This document shows positions 43,793 through 52,805 of a DNA stretch of 64,000 bases, piece after piece. The number at the start of each line of letters is the position of its first letter. Within the stretch, counting starts at the first letter, position 1. The position numbers and the translations under genes were made by a program. Under the pieces are notes generated by a model, which saw only the letters and a program-made list of their open reading frames with translations, had not been told where the DNA came from and did not search any database. Origin of the DNA: Saccharothrix tamanrassetensis (GTDB taxonomy: Bacteria > Actinomycetota > Actinomycetes > Mycobacteriales > Pseudonocardiaceae); NCBI RefSeq assembly GCF_014203665.1, contig NZ_JACHJN010000011.1, positions 62,001 to 126,000 of the forward strand, written 5' to 3'.

Positions 43793-44980
43793 TCAGGCGG
43801 TGGGGGCCAGGTAGAGCAGGCGGTTCGGGGAACCGGAGCCGGGGCTGGTGACCTTGCTCGGGGTGGACTGGCCCACCAGGTAGCTCGCTACCTGGGCGGG
43901 CGTGGCCGAGCGGTTGTTCTGGAGGTACCTGGCAGCGGCGCCGGCCACGTGCGGGGTGGCCATGGAGGTGCCGGAGATGGTGTTGGTCGCCGTGTCACCG
44001 GTGTTCCACGAGGACGTGATGCCCGAGCCAGGGGCGAAGATGTCGAGCACGGAGCCGTAGTTCGAGTAGTTGGCACGGGCGTCGGTGCGCTCGGTGGCGC
44101 CCACGGTGATGGCCTCGGTGACGCGCGCCGGGGACGAGCTGCCGGCGTTGGTGTTGCTGTTGCCGGCCGCGATCGCGTAGGTGACGCCGGCCGAGATGGA
44201 ACGGCGCACGGCGCCGTCGATCGCGGTGGACGCACCGCCGCCGAGCGACAGGTTCGCCACGGCGGGCTTCACGTGGTTCTGGGTGACCCAGTCGATGCCC
44301 GCCACGACGCCGGCGGTCGTGCCGCTGCCGGCGTTGTCCAGGACGCGCACCGCGTGGATGGTGGCGCCCTTCGCCACGCCGTACTGCCCACCGGCAACGG
44401 TTCCGGCGACGTGGGTGCCGTGGCCGTGGCCGTCCTGGGCGACGTTGTCCCGGTCGACGGCGTCGTAGCCGTTCTTCGCCCGGCCGCCGAAGTCGCGGTG
44501 GCTGATGCGCACGCCCGTGTCGACCACGTAGACGTTCACGCCCGAACCGGTCGACGTGTAGCTGTACGACGAGTCGAGCGGGAGGTTGCGCTGGTCGATC
44601 CGGTCGAGACCCCACGACGGCGGGTTGGTCTGGGTGGTCGTCACGTGGAAGACCTGGTCCTGCTCGACGTACTCGACGGCCGGGTTGGCGGCGAGGCGCT
44701 TGGCCGCCGACTCGGGCAGCGAGACGGTGAAGCCGCGCAGCGCGTTGCGGAACTCGCGGTCGACCTTGCCGCCGTACTGGGCCGCCAACGACTCGGCGCC
44801 GGCCGTCGTGCCGTCCTTGAGCTTGACGATGAAGCTGTTCTGCACCTTCTCCGCCGCGTCGGCGGCGCGGATCTCTCCTTCGGCGGCCTGAGCGGGGGAA
44901 GCCAACAGGGTGCTCGCTGCGGCGGCGATGGCCGTCGCGCCGATACCGGCCAGGAACCGGACCTGTCGTGACTGTCGCAT
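43793..44980 (-). CDS. Secreted subtilisin-like serine protease (S8), intact catalytic set
   Basis: 395 residues from the ATG at 44980 (GGAA upstream; an extension to 45031 is unlikely). A signal peptide ending SPAQAA and an I9 propeptide ([13 protein letters not shown] to VEYVEQDQ) precede an S8A catalytic domain of the proteinase-K group. Asp is in [12 protein letters not shown], His in GHGTHVAGT, the oxyanion-hole Asn in AIAAGNSN and Ser in [11 protein letters not shown]. All key residues are present, so it should be an active extracellular endopeptidase. Two further S8 genes and one remnant follow upstream on the same strand. A good terminator closes the gene. Confidence 0.93.
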   Translation of the reverse strand: MRQSRQVRFLAGIGATAIAAAASTLLASPAQAAEGEIRAADAAEKVQNSFIVKLKDGTTAGAESLAAQYGGKVDREFRNALRGFTVSLPESAAKRLAANPAVEYVEQDQVFHVTTTQTNPPSWGLDRIDQRNLPLDSSYSYTSTGSGVNVYVVDTGVRISHRDFGGRAKNGYDAVDRDNVAQDGHGHGTHVAGTVAGGQYGVAKGATIHAVRVLDNAGSGTTAGVVAGIDWVTQNHVKPAVANLSLGGGASTAIDGAVRRSISAGVTYAIAAGNSNTNAGSSSPARVTEAITVGATERTDARANYSNYGSVLDIFAPGSGITSSWNTGDTATNTISGTSMATPHVAGAAARYLQNNRSATPAQVASYLVGQSTPSKVTSPGSGSPNRLLYLAPTA

Positions 44981-45216
44981 GACGTTTCCGTTCTCGATGC
45001 GGTGGCCGGACCATCCACCCACGGGCAGCACGCAGGGAGTGGGTGTGACAATGGGCCACCTTGCCCTCGCTGACAGTCACCAACATAAGCAGCCCGTCCG
45101 CACAGCCGCCAAGTGTGAAAGATTGCCAGTTATCACAGGACGGTGAAGAAGACCCCTGACCTGCACTTTCCCGGATTCCGAGAGACGTGCTGGGACTGTG
45201 CCGCTAGTTTCCCGAC

Positions 45217-45675
45217 ATGCGTCTCGAACCCGTCACCGAGGACAACTACCGCGCCGTCATCGACCTCGAAGTCCACGAGGAGCAGCGCGGATTCGTCGCG
45301 TCCAACCTGCGCTCCATCGCGGACGCGTGGATCCACCGGCCGAAGATGCAGCCGCTCGCGATGTACTCCGGTGACGACCTGGTCGGCTTCACACTGCTCC
45401 ACCGGGACGAGCCGCACGACCTCCACATCGTCCGCTTCATGATCGACCGGAGGGCGCAAGGACGTGGGCTGGGGCGCAAGGGACTGGCCGCCATCGCGGA
45501 CATCGCGCGTTCCGAAGGCCGCACGCAGCTGTCGCTGAGCCTGGTGCCGGGCAACGCCGTGGCGCACGGCCTGTACGGGGCGTTCGGGTTCGTCGAGACC
45601 GGCGAGGTCGACGGGGGCGAGGTCGTGATGCGACACGACCTCGCCCCGACGGATCACCTCGCGGGCGGCCAGTAG
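45217..45675 (+). CDS. GNAT-family N-acetyltransferase
   Basis: 152 residues. The GNAT fold is complete: RLEPVTEDNYRAVIDLEV at the N-terminus, LVGFTLLH, motif A IDRRAQGRGLGRKGLAAIAD (the R-x-x-G-x-G/A acetyl-CoA loop) and the final NAVAHGLYGAFGFVETG. It resembles small-molecule or peptide N-acetyltransferases such as diamine acetyltransferases, but the acceptor is unknown. It stands alone between protease genes and its 3' end overlaps the convergent protease gene by 22 bp. No clear ribosome-binding site is seen. Confidence 0.85.
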   Translation: MRLEPVTEDNYRAVIDLEVHEEQRGFVASNLRSIADAWIHRPKMQPLAMYSGDDLVGFTLLHRDEPHDLHIVRFMIDRRAQGRGLGRKGLAAIADIARSEGRTQLSLSLVPGNAVAHGLYGAFGFVETGEVDGGEVVMRHDLAPTDHLAGGQ

Positions 45676-46781
45676 AGCAGGTTGCCCCACGACAGCGGCG
45701 TGGACGCGCGCACGATCTCGGTGTGCACCTGCGCCGGTGTCGCCGTGCGGTTGAGGTGCAGGTAGCGCAGTGCCACACCGGACACGAACCCGGTCGACAT
45801 GGACGTGCCGCTCAACGTGTTCACGGCGGTGTCACTGGTGTGCCACGCGGACTGGATGTTCATGCCCGGCGCGTACACGTCGACGACCTTGCCGTAGTTG
45901 GAGAACGTCGTCTTGGTGTCGGTGGTCGTGGACGAGCCGGACGTGAGCGCCTCCAGCACACGCGCCGGCGAGCTGTTGACGGCGTCGGCGTTGCTCCCGC
46001 CGGCGGTGACGGACGCCGTCACGCCGGAGGCGATCAGCTTGCTCACCGCGTCGTCCAGGGCGGTGGACACGCCGCCGCCGAGCGACAGGTTCGCCACGGC
46101 GGGCTTCTGCGCGTTGCGCGCCACCCAGTCGATGCCCGCGATGACGCCCGCCGTCGTGCCGCTGCCGGCACCGTTGAGCACCCGTACGCCGCACACCCGT
46201 GCCTGCTTGGCCACGCCGTAGGTCCGGCCCGCGATGAGCGCCGCGACGTGCGTGCCGTGGCCGTTGTCGTCCTGGGCCACGTCGTCGTTGTCGACCGCGT
46301 CCCAACCGTTGCAGGCCCGGCCGCCGAACTCCTGGTGCGTGACCCGGATACCGGTGTCGATCACGTACGCGGTGGTGCCGCGCCCGGTCGACGTGTAGCT
46401 GTACTTGGTGTCCAGCGGCAGTTTCCGCTGGTCGATCCGGTCCAGCCCCCACGGCGCGTTGGTCTGCGTGGTGTACGCCCGCACGGTCTGGTCCTGCTCG
46501 ACGTACTGCACCGCCGGGTCGACGGCCAGCCGCCGGGCCTGCTTCTCGCTCAACCGCACCGAGAAACCCTTGAACGGTCCCGAGAACATCCGCTCGACCT
46601 GCCCGGAAAACCGGGACGCCACATCACCGAACGCCGACACGTCCGCCAGCTTCACGATGTAGCTCCCGGGCACCGCCCACGCCGAGCCCGCATGCCGGAC
46701 CGCGCCCTCAGCCTGGGCGGGCACGGTCGAAAAACCGACGGCCAGGGCGGCTATGCCCAGGCCGGACAACAACTTGCGCAT
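45654..46781 (-). CDS. Secreted S8 protease homologue lacking the oxyanion-hole Asn (copy 1)
   Basis: 375 residues. A signal peptide (ALAVGFSTVPAQA), an I9 propeptide and an S8 domain. Asp (YVIDTGIRVTH) and His (NGHGTHVAAL) are present and Ser is in GTSMSTGFVSG, but the region that is AAGNSN in the neighbouring intact protease reads TAGGSN, so the oxyanion-hole Asn is Gly. The usual TPHVAG around the Ser is also changed. Activity is therefore doubtful. About 62 propeptide residues are identical to those of the 46842 paralogue, over a 186-bp identical DNA block. It may be a decoy, inhibitor-like or regulatory homologue. Confidence 0.87.
   Translation of the reverse strand: MRKLLSGLGIAALAVGFSTVPAQAEGAVRHAGSAWAVPGSYIVKLADVSAFGDVASRFSGQVERMFSGPFKGFSVRLSEKQARRLAVDPAVQYVEQDQTVRAYTTQTNAPWGLDRIDQRKLPLDTKYSYTSTGRGTTAYVIDTGIRVTHQEFGGRACNGWDAVDNDDVAQDDNGHGTHVAALIAGRTYGVAKQARVCGVRVLNGAGSGTTAGVIAGIDWVARNAQKPAVANLSLGGGVSTALDDAVSKLIASGVTASVTAGGSNADAVNSSPARVLEALTSGSSTTTDTKTTFSNYGKVVDVYAPGMNIQSAWHTSDTAVNTLSGTSMSTGFVSGVALRYLHLNRTATPAQVHTEIVRASTPLSWGNLLYWPPAR
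46524..46709 (-). repeat. 186-bp identical block, copy in protease homologue 1
   Basis: Matches 47721-47906 without a difference by eye. It encodes the end of the signal-peptide junction and most of the I9 propeptide. Flanking coding sequence is clearly diverged, which points to recent gene conversion or a partial duplication. Confidence 0.85.
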
Positions 46782-46841
46782 GGGATCTTCCTTCGCAGGG
46801 TTTCGCAGGGAACCGCGACACGGGTCACGTGCCGCGGGGTA

Positions 46842-47978
46842 CTACCTGATCGGCGACCAGTACAGGAGCCGTCCGCCCCACGGCAGCGGAGTCGCCTCGT
46901 TCACGAGTTCCGCGTGCACCCGGGCCGGTGTCGCCGCCGGATCGGATTGCAGGTACCGCACGGCCACCCCCGACACGAACCCGGTCGACATCGACGTGCC
47001 GCTCAACGTGTTGAGCGCGGTGTCGCTGGTGTGCCAGGCGGCGGTGACGGCCATTCCCGGCGCGAACAGGTCGACGCCGGAGCCGTGGTTGGAGTACGAC
47101 GCACGCGCGTCGGTCTGGGTGGAAGCACCGGACACCAACGCTTCGGTGACCCGCGCCGGCGACGTGTTGATCGTTCCGCTGCCGGAGCTGCCCGCCGTCA
47201 CGGACGCGGTCACGCCGGAGCCGATCATCGCGCGCACCGCGTTGTCCAGTGCGTTCGACACTCCCCCACCGAGGCTGAAGTTGGCCACGGCGGGCTTCTG
47301 CGCGTTGCGGGTCACCCAGTCCACGCCCGCGATGACACCGGAGATCGTGCCGCTGCCCTGGGCGTCCAGCACCCGCACGGCCCCCGCGCGCACGCCCTTG
47401 GCCACCCCGTGCACCCGGCCCGCGATGATGCCCGCGACGTGCGTGCCGTGGCCGTTGTCGTCCTGGGCGACGGGATCGTCGTCCACCGCGTCCCAGGCGT
47501 GGAACGCCCGACCGCCGGCGAACTCCTGGTGCGTGACCCGGATACCGGTGTCGATCACGTACACCGTGACCCCGGCGCCGGTCGACGTGTAGCTGTACCG
47601 GGTGTCCAGCGGCAGGTTGCGCTGGTCGATCCGGTCCAGCCCCCACGGCGCGCCGGTCTGCGTGATCGGACCGGCCCGGACGACCTGGTCCTGCTCGACG
47701 TACTGCACCGCCGGATCGGCGGCCAGCCGCCGGGCCTGCTTCTCGCTCAACCGCACCGAGAAACCCTTGAACGGTCCCGAGAACATCCGCTCGACCTGCC
47801 CGGAAAACCGGGACGCCACATCACCGAACGCCGACACGTCCGCCAGCTTCACGATGTAGCTCCCGGGCACCGCCCACGCCGAGCCCGCATGCCGGACCGC
47901 GCCCTCGGCTTCGGCGGGCGTGGCCACAACCGCGGCGGTGAGGGTGGCGGCGGCCAGGCCGGGTAACAGCTTGCGCAT
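46842..47978 (-). CDS. Secreted S8 protease homologue lacking the oxyanion-hole Asn (copy 2)
   Basis: 378 residues from the ATG at 47978 (AAAGGAAAG upstream). Same layout as copy 1: signal peptide, identical propeptide segment and an S8 domain with Asp in YVIDTGIRVTH, His in [10 protein letters not shown] and Ser in GTSMSTGFVSG. The oxyanion region reads TAGSSG, so the Asn is replaced by Ser. The catalytic domain differs from copy 1 at many positions while the propeptide is unchanged. Encoded 60 bp upstream of copy 1 on the same strand. Confidence 0.87.
   Translation of the reverse strand: MRKLLPGLAAATLTAAVVATPAEAEGAVRHAGSAWAVPGSYIVKLADVSAFGDVASRFSGQVERMFSGPFKGFSVRLSEKQARRLAADPAVQYVEQDQVVRAGPITQTGAPWGLDRIDQRNLPLDTRYSYTSTGAGVTVYVIDTGIRVTHQEFAGGRAFHAWDAVDDDPVAQDDNGHGTHVAGIIAGRVHGVAKGVRAGAVRVLDAQGSGTISGVIAGVDWVTRNAQKPAVANFSLGGGVSNALDNAVRAMIGSGVTASVTAGSSGSGTINTSPARVTEALVSGASTQTDARASYSNHGSGVDLFAPGMAVTAAWHTSDTALNTLSGTSMSTGFVSGVAVRYLQSDPAATPARVHAELVNEATPLPWGGRLLYWSPIR
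47721..47906 (-). repeat. 186-bp identical block, copy in protease homologue 2
   Basis: Identical partner of 46524-46709 (direct orientation, 1197 bp apart). Recombination between the two blocks would delete one protease gene. Confidence 0.85.
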
Positions 47979-48037
47979 CGGCTTTCCTTTGCGGGGATGG
48001 GGAACCCCGGCGCGGGTGGCACGCCGGGGTTCCCGTC

Positions 48038-48462
<425 letters not shown>

Positions 48463-48807
48463 ACGCGTTGTCCGTTCTTCGCAGGGAACGGCCCCCGACG
48501 CCCGCCCGCGCCAAAGGGGCGGAAGCCTCGGCCGCGCGGGGTGTGCCCGGCATCACCCCACGTCGATGAGGCTATGCGGCGGTTCGGGTACCCGGAAGCG
48601 ACCAGACGACCCAGCGCCGGTGGGACGTCTGCCGGGAGTCGGTCCTTCACACCACTGCTGTTAATGAGAATTCAAACATTCCACGGCCGGCCGGATTTTG
48701 CCCGCCGATTCGGTTAAATTCACGTCGGGAAACCCGATCGGCTGTACCGCTGGCATCATTTCGCACGATAACGTCGCTCGCCTTGTCCTCGGGAGAACGG
48801 AGCGGAG
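48463..48807. other. Intergenic region with an A/T-rich segment
   Basis: 345 bp between the protease remnant and the HTH gene. The stretch around 48655-48790 is much less GC-rich than its surroundings (for example GTTAATGAGAATTC at 48659) and probably holds the HTH gene's promoter. No RNA gene or convincing palindromic operator is seen. Confidence 0.45.
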
Positions 48808-49770
48808 ATGCCTACGCCAGTCGTCGGACCGGAATCGCGGGTACGCGATCCCCGACGTATCGACGCAGGAGCGGACCCCTTCGCGGACGCATTGCGATCA
48901 GCGATCCGGGCGAAAGGACTGAGCCTGGAACGCATCCAGCACAAGCTGCGGTCACGCGGCGTGGCGGTCAGCATCGCCGCGCTGAGCTATTGGCAGTCCG
49001 GGCGACGCCGCCCGGAACGGCCCGACTCACTGACCGCAGTCGGACACCTCGAAGAGATCCTGGAGGTCGGAGAAGGAGGGCTGAGCACCCTGCTGGGACC
49101 GCCCCGCCCGCGCGGGAAGGCGCGGCCGCGGCTGCGCATGACCGGGCCGGAGGGCTGGGCGGAGGCCGGCGACTACGAGTCGATGGCCGAACTGCTGGCC
49201 GACGTGGACACCACCACCGACCAGGACCTGACCCGACTCAGCCTGCGGGACCAGGTCGAGTTGGCGATGGACGGCAGCACCCGCCGGGTGCGGTCGCGGC
49301 AGGTGCTGCGAGCCGAGCGGGCGGGGGTGGACCGGGTACTGCTGGGCTACGACACCCGGCTGCCCGGTGACCCGCTGCCGGTGATCGGCACCCTGCGGTC
49401 GTGCAGACTGGGGCGGGTCTCCGCCGATCCGCGCAACGGTCTGATGATCGCCGAACTGCTGTTCGACCGGCCGCTGCGCAGGGGAGAGCGCACCGCCGTG
49501 GAGTACGAGCTCATCCACGTCGCACCGCACCACCCGACGTTCGACGACACCTACTCGCGCAGGTTCCGGCACCCGGTCCGGGAGTACGTGCTGGAAGTCC
49601 GGTACGACTCGCGGTGCCGTCCCGTGCGCTGCGAGCAGTTCACCACCGATCTGACCGGTGGCGAAGCCACCGACGTGCGCGAAACCCCGGTGGACACCTG
49701 GGGCTACGCGTACGCCGTTGCCTTGGACTTCGGCCCCGGTGTGGTGGGACTGCGCTGGCAGTGGGCCTGA
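48808..49770 (+). CDS. HTH (XRE-like) transcriptional regulator with uncharacterised C-terminal domain
   Basis: 320 residues. An N-terminal helix-turn-helix of XRE type is visible in FADALRSAIRAKGLSLERIQHKLRSRGVAVSIAALSYWQSGRRRPER, followed by a short linker and about 200 residues of mostly beta structure without a known motif (LLGYDTRLPGDPLPVIGTLR, HPTFDDTYSRRFRHPVREYVLEV). The domain pair looks like a lineage-specific actinobacterial regulator. GGAG precedes the ATG. Target genes are unknown. It ends 1 bp from the stop of the convergent acyl-CoA dehydrogenase gene. Confidence 0.75.
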   Translation: MPTPVVGPESRVRDPRRIDAGADPFADALRSAIRAKGLSLERIQHKLRSRGVAVSIAALSYWQSGRRRPERPDSLTAVGHLEEILEVGEGGLSTLLGPPRPRGKARPRLRMTGPEGWAEAGDYESMAELLADVDTTTDQDLTRLSLRDQVELAMDGSTRRVRSRQVLRAERAGVDRVLLGYDTRLPGDPLPVIGTLRSCRLGRVSADPRNGLMIAELLFDRPLRRGERTAVEYELIHVAPHHPTFDDTYSRRFRHPVREYVLEVRYDSRCRPVRCEQFTTDLTGGEATDVRETPVDTWGYAYAVALDFGPGVVGLRWQWA

Positions 49771-49771
49771 C

Positions 49772-50932
49772 TCAGTAGGAGCGCGGCAACCCCAGCGTGT
49801 GCTGTGCCACGAAGTTCAGGATCATCTCGCGGCTGACCGGCGCGATCCGGGACAGCCGGGACGCGGCGAGCAGGGCGCCGAGTCCGTACTCGGACGACAG
49901 CCCGTTCCCGCCGTGCACCTGGATGGCCTGGTCCACCGTCGCCGCCACCGCCTCCCCCGCCGCGTACTTGGCCATGTTGGCCGCCTCACCCGCAGCCCGG
50001 TCTTCTCCAGCGTCGTAGAGAGCCGCGGCCTTCTGGGTCATCAGCCGAGCGAGTTCGACCTGGATCGCGCACTGCGCCAGCGGATGCGCGACACCCTGGT
50101 GAGCACCGATGGGCGTGCCCCACACGGATCGCGTGCGGGCGTACTCGGTCGCCTGGTCCAGGGCGCGGCGGGCCATGCCGGTGGCGAAGGAGGCCGCCAC
50201 GATCCGTTCCGGGTTGAGCCCGGCGAACAGCTGGGCCAACCCGGCGTCCTCGGCCCCTACCAGCGCGTCCAGCGGCAGGCGCACGTCGTCGAAGAAGCAG
50301 GTGAACTGCTTCTCCGGGGACACGACCTCCATCGGGATGTGCTGGTAGGTGAAGCCGGGGGCGTCGGTCGGCACGATCACCAGCGACGGCATGAGGCGTT
50401 GGCCGGCGGCGTCGACGTGCCTCGCGACGACCAGGACGGCCGCCACCTCGTCCACCCCCGAGATGTAGTACTTGCCGCCCGACAGCACCCACTCGTCACC
50501 CTCGCGCCGGATCGCGGTGGCGAGCCGGTGGGAGTTCGAGCCGGCGTCGGGCTCGGTGATGGCGAACGCCATCTTCGTCGTGCCGTCGGCGAAACCGGGC
50601 AGCCAGCGCCGCTTCTGCGCGTCGGTGCCGTACCGCGCGATGACGGTCGCGCAGATCGCCGGCGACACCACCACGAGCAGCATGGGGCAGCCCGCGGCGG
50701 CCAGTTCCTCGCACACCGCCGCCAGGTCGCCGATGCCCCCGCCACCGCCGCCGTACTCCTCCGGCACGGCCACGCCGAGGTAGCCCAGCCTGCCCGCTTC
50801 GGCCCACAGCTCGTCGGTCTTCTCCCCCGCCCGCGCCTTGGCCACGAAGTACCCGTGCCCGTACCCGCCGGCCAGGTCGGCGACCGCCGCGCGCAGCGCC
50901 CGCCGTTCCGCGCTCTCCACGAAGTCGGTCAC
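49772..50932 (-). CDS. Acyl-CoA dehydrogenase (FadE12-like position)
   Basis: 386 residues from a GTG overlapping the carboxylase stop (GTGA). ACAD fold: LGVAVPEEYGGGGGGIGD, FAITEPDAGSNSHRLAT (FAD/substrate), YYISGVDEVA and the C-terminal IQVHGGNGLSSEYGLG region. It oxidises an acyl-CoA with FAD. Last gene of the TetR-led operon. Gene order (ACAD, carboxylase alpha, carboxylase beta, ACAD, AtuA-like) matches M. tuberculosis fadE12-accA2-accD2-fadE13-Rv0976c, a set proposed for branched-chain acyl-CoA degradation. Confidence 0.9.
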   Translation of the reverse strand: MTDFVESAERRALRAAVADLAGGYGHGYFVAKARAGEKTDELWAEAGRLGYLGVAVPEEYGGGGGGIGDLAAVCEELAAAGCPMLLVVVSPAICATVIARYGTDAQKRRWLPGFADGTTKMAFAITEPDAGSNSHRLATAIRREGDEWVLSGGKYYISGVDEVAAVLVVARHVDAAGQRLMPSLVIVPTDAPGFTYQHIPMEVVSPEKQFTCFFDDVRLPLDALVGAEDAGLAQLFAGLNPERIVAASFATGMARRALDQATEYARTRSVWGTPIGAHQGVAHPLAQCAIQVELARLMTQKAAALYDAGEDRAAGEAANMAKYAAGEAVAATVDQAIQVHGGNGLSSEYGLGALLAASRLSRIAPVSREMILNFVAQHTLGLPRSY

Positions 50933-52797
50933 GACGCTGCCTCCACCACTGCGAGCACGTCGCCCGCGTCGACCTGTTCTCCGGGCCGGACGAGGACTTC
51001 GGCGACCGTGCCACCGGTCGCGGCGAGCACCCGGTGCTCCATCTTCATGGCCTCCAGCACGAGCAGCTCGGCGCCCGGCCCGACGGCCTGACCTGCCGAC
51101 ACCGCGACGCGCACGACGGTGCCGGGCATCGGGGCGACGGTGGCGCCCTCGGCGGTCGTCGGCCGTGGCTCCGGGAAGCGCGGCAGGAGCCGCAGCGCCA
51201 CCCCGTCCACCACGACCAGATCGCCGTAGACCGCGACCGGCAGCGCTTTCCGCACCCCGTCGCACTCCAGCACGACTGCGCTGCGTGACGCTTTTACCAC
51301 GCGCACGTCGGAGTCGGTGAGCACCCCGCGGCGGGAGTGCCGGTAGCAGACTTCCACGGTTTCACCGCCGAATTCGAACACTGTTTTCCGGGGTTGCGAC
51401 GGGAGATTCCGCCAGCCCAGCGGTAGGTTGGTCCGACGAATTTCGGCCAACGCCACGGCAGCCGCCAGCGCAAGGGGCCAGACGTCCACCGCGGGTGCTG
51501 CCGGAAGGCCGTGCCGGTGCAGGAACCCGGTATGGGTATCCCCGGCGACGAAGGCCGGATGGCGCAGCGTGCGCACCAGGAGTTCGCGGTTCGTGACCAA
51601 ACCGTGGACGGCCGACCGGTCCAACGCGGTGGCCAGTTTGCGGATCGCGGCCCGCCGGGTCGGCGCCCAGGCGACCACCTTGGCCAACATGGGGTCGTAG
51701 TGCACACCGACCTCGCTGCCGTCCTCCACCCCGCTGTCCACCCGCACGCCGGGCGGCACGTGGAAGCGGTGCAACGTACCGGTCGCGGGACGCCAGTCCT
51801 GTGAAGGGTCCTCCGCATAGAGGCGGGCTTCGACGGCGTGGCCGCGCGGCTCCGGCGGGCTGTCCGGCAGCCGCTCCCCCTCGGCGATCGCCAGCTGCCA
51901 CGCCACCAGGTCGACGCCGTACACCTCTTCGGTGACCGGGTGCTCGACCTGGAGCCGGGTGTTGACCTCCAGGAAGTGGAACCGCTGGTCGTCGGTGAAC
52001 AGGAACTCCACCGTGCCCGCGCCCACGTACCCGATGGCCCGCGCCGCCCTGGTCGCGGCGTCGAACAGCCGTTGCCGCGCCTCGGGCCGCACCGCGGGGC
52101 TCGGCGTCTCCTCGATGATCTTCTGGTGCCGCCGCTGGATCGAGCACTCCCGCTCCCCCAGCGCCCACACCGTGCCGTGCGCGTCGGCCAGGACCTGCAC
52201 TTCCACGTGCCGCGCGCCTTCCAGCAGCGGCTCGCAGAACACGGTGCCGTCGCCGAACGCCGATTCGGCCTCCCGGCGCGCGGCGGCCACCTGCCCGGCC
52301 AACTCGTCCGGCGACCGGACGACCCTCATGCCGCGCCCGCCGCCGCCCGCCGACGCTTTGACCAGCAACGGGAACTCGGTGGCCGACTCGGGGTCCAGCT
52401 CGGGCAGCACCGGCACGCCGGCGGCGGCCATCCGCTTCTTCGCGGCGACCTTCGAGCCCATCGCCTCGATGGCGTCCGGGTCGGGGCCGACCCAGGTGAG
52501 CCCGGCCGCCCGCACGGCACGCGCGAAGTCGGCGTTCTCCGACAGGAACCCGTAGCCGGGGTGCACGGCGTCCGCGCCGGCCGCCTTCGCGGCGGCCACC
52601 AGGGCGTCGATCCGCAGGTACGTCTCGGCGGGCGTCGCACCGGGCAGCCGCACGGCGGCGTCGGCCTCGCGCACGTGCGGCGCGTCCGCGTCCGGGTCGG
52701 AGAACACGGCGACCGGGCTGATGCCGAGGTCACGGCAGGTCCGGGTGATCCGGCGGGCGATCTCCGCCCGGTTGGCTATCAACAGCTTCGCGATCAC
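50929..52797 (-). CDS. Acyl-CoA carboxylase alpha subunit (biotin carboxylase plus BCCP)
   Basis: 622 residues from GTG 52797, with GAGGA at proper spacing; GTG 52809 overlapping the upstream stop is an alternative. Biotin carboxylase: KLLIANRAEIARRITRT, ATP-grasp KASAGGGGRGM, ERECSIQRRHQKIIEE and FLEVNTRLQVEHPVTE. The C-terminal biotinyl domain has the LEAMKMEHRV motif with the biotinylated Lys. It forms a complex with the carboxyltransferase encoded just upstream. AccA2-like by gene order. Substrate probably a branched or terpenoid acyl-CoA (inference). Confidence 0.92.
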   Translation of the reverse strand: MIAKLLIANRAEIARRITRTCRDLGISPVAVFSDPDADAPHVREADAAVRLPGATPAETYLRIDALVAAAKAAGADAVHPGYGFLSENADFARAVRAAGLTWVGPDPDAIEAMGSKVAAKKRMAAAGVPVLPELDPESATEFPLLVKASAGGGGRGMRVVRSPDELAGQVAAARREAESAFGDGTVFCEPLLEGARHVEVQVLADAHGTVWALGERECSIQRRHQKIIEETPSPAVRPEARQRLFDAATRAARAIGYVGAGTVEFLFTDDQRFHFLEVNTRLQVEHPVTEEVYGVDLVAWQLAIAEGERLPDSPPEPRGHAVEARLYAEDPSQDWRPATGTLHRFHVPPGVRVDSGVEDGSEVGVHYDPMLAKVVAWAPTRRAAIRKLATALDRSAVHGLVTNRELLVRTLRHPAFVAGDTHTGFLHRHGLPAAPAVDVWPLALAAAVALAEIRRTNLPLGWRNLPSQPRKTVFEFGGETVEVCYRHSRRGVLTDSDVRVVKASRSAVVLECDGVRKALPVAVYGDLVVVDGVALRLLPRFPEPRPTTAEGATVAPMPGTVVRVAVSAGQAVGPGAELLVLEAMKMEHRVLAATGGTVAEVLVRPGEQVDAGDVLAVVEAAS

Positions 52798-52805
52798 GGT
52801 AGTCC

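Noticed and set aside
48655-48790. Zur- or IdeR-like box in the A/T-rich region
   Set aside because: GTTAATGAGAATTC has some resemblance, but the dyad symmetry expected of either site is absent.
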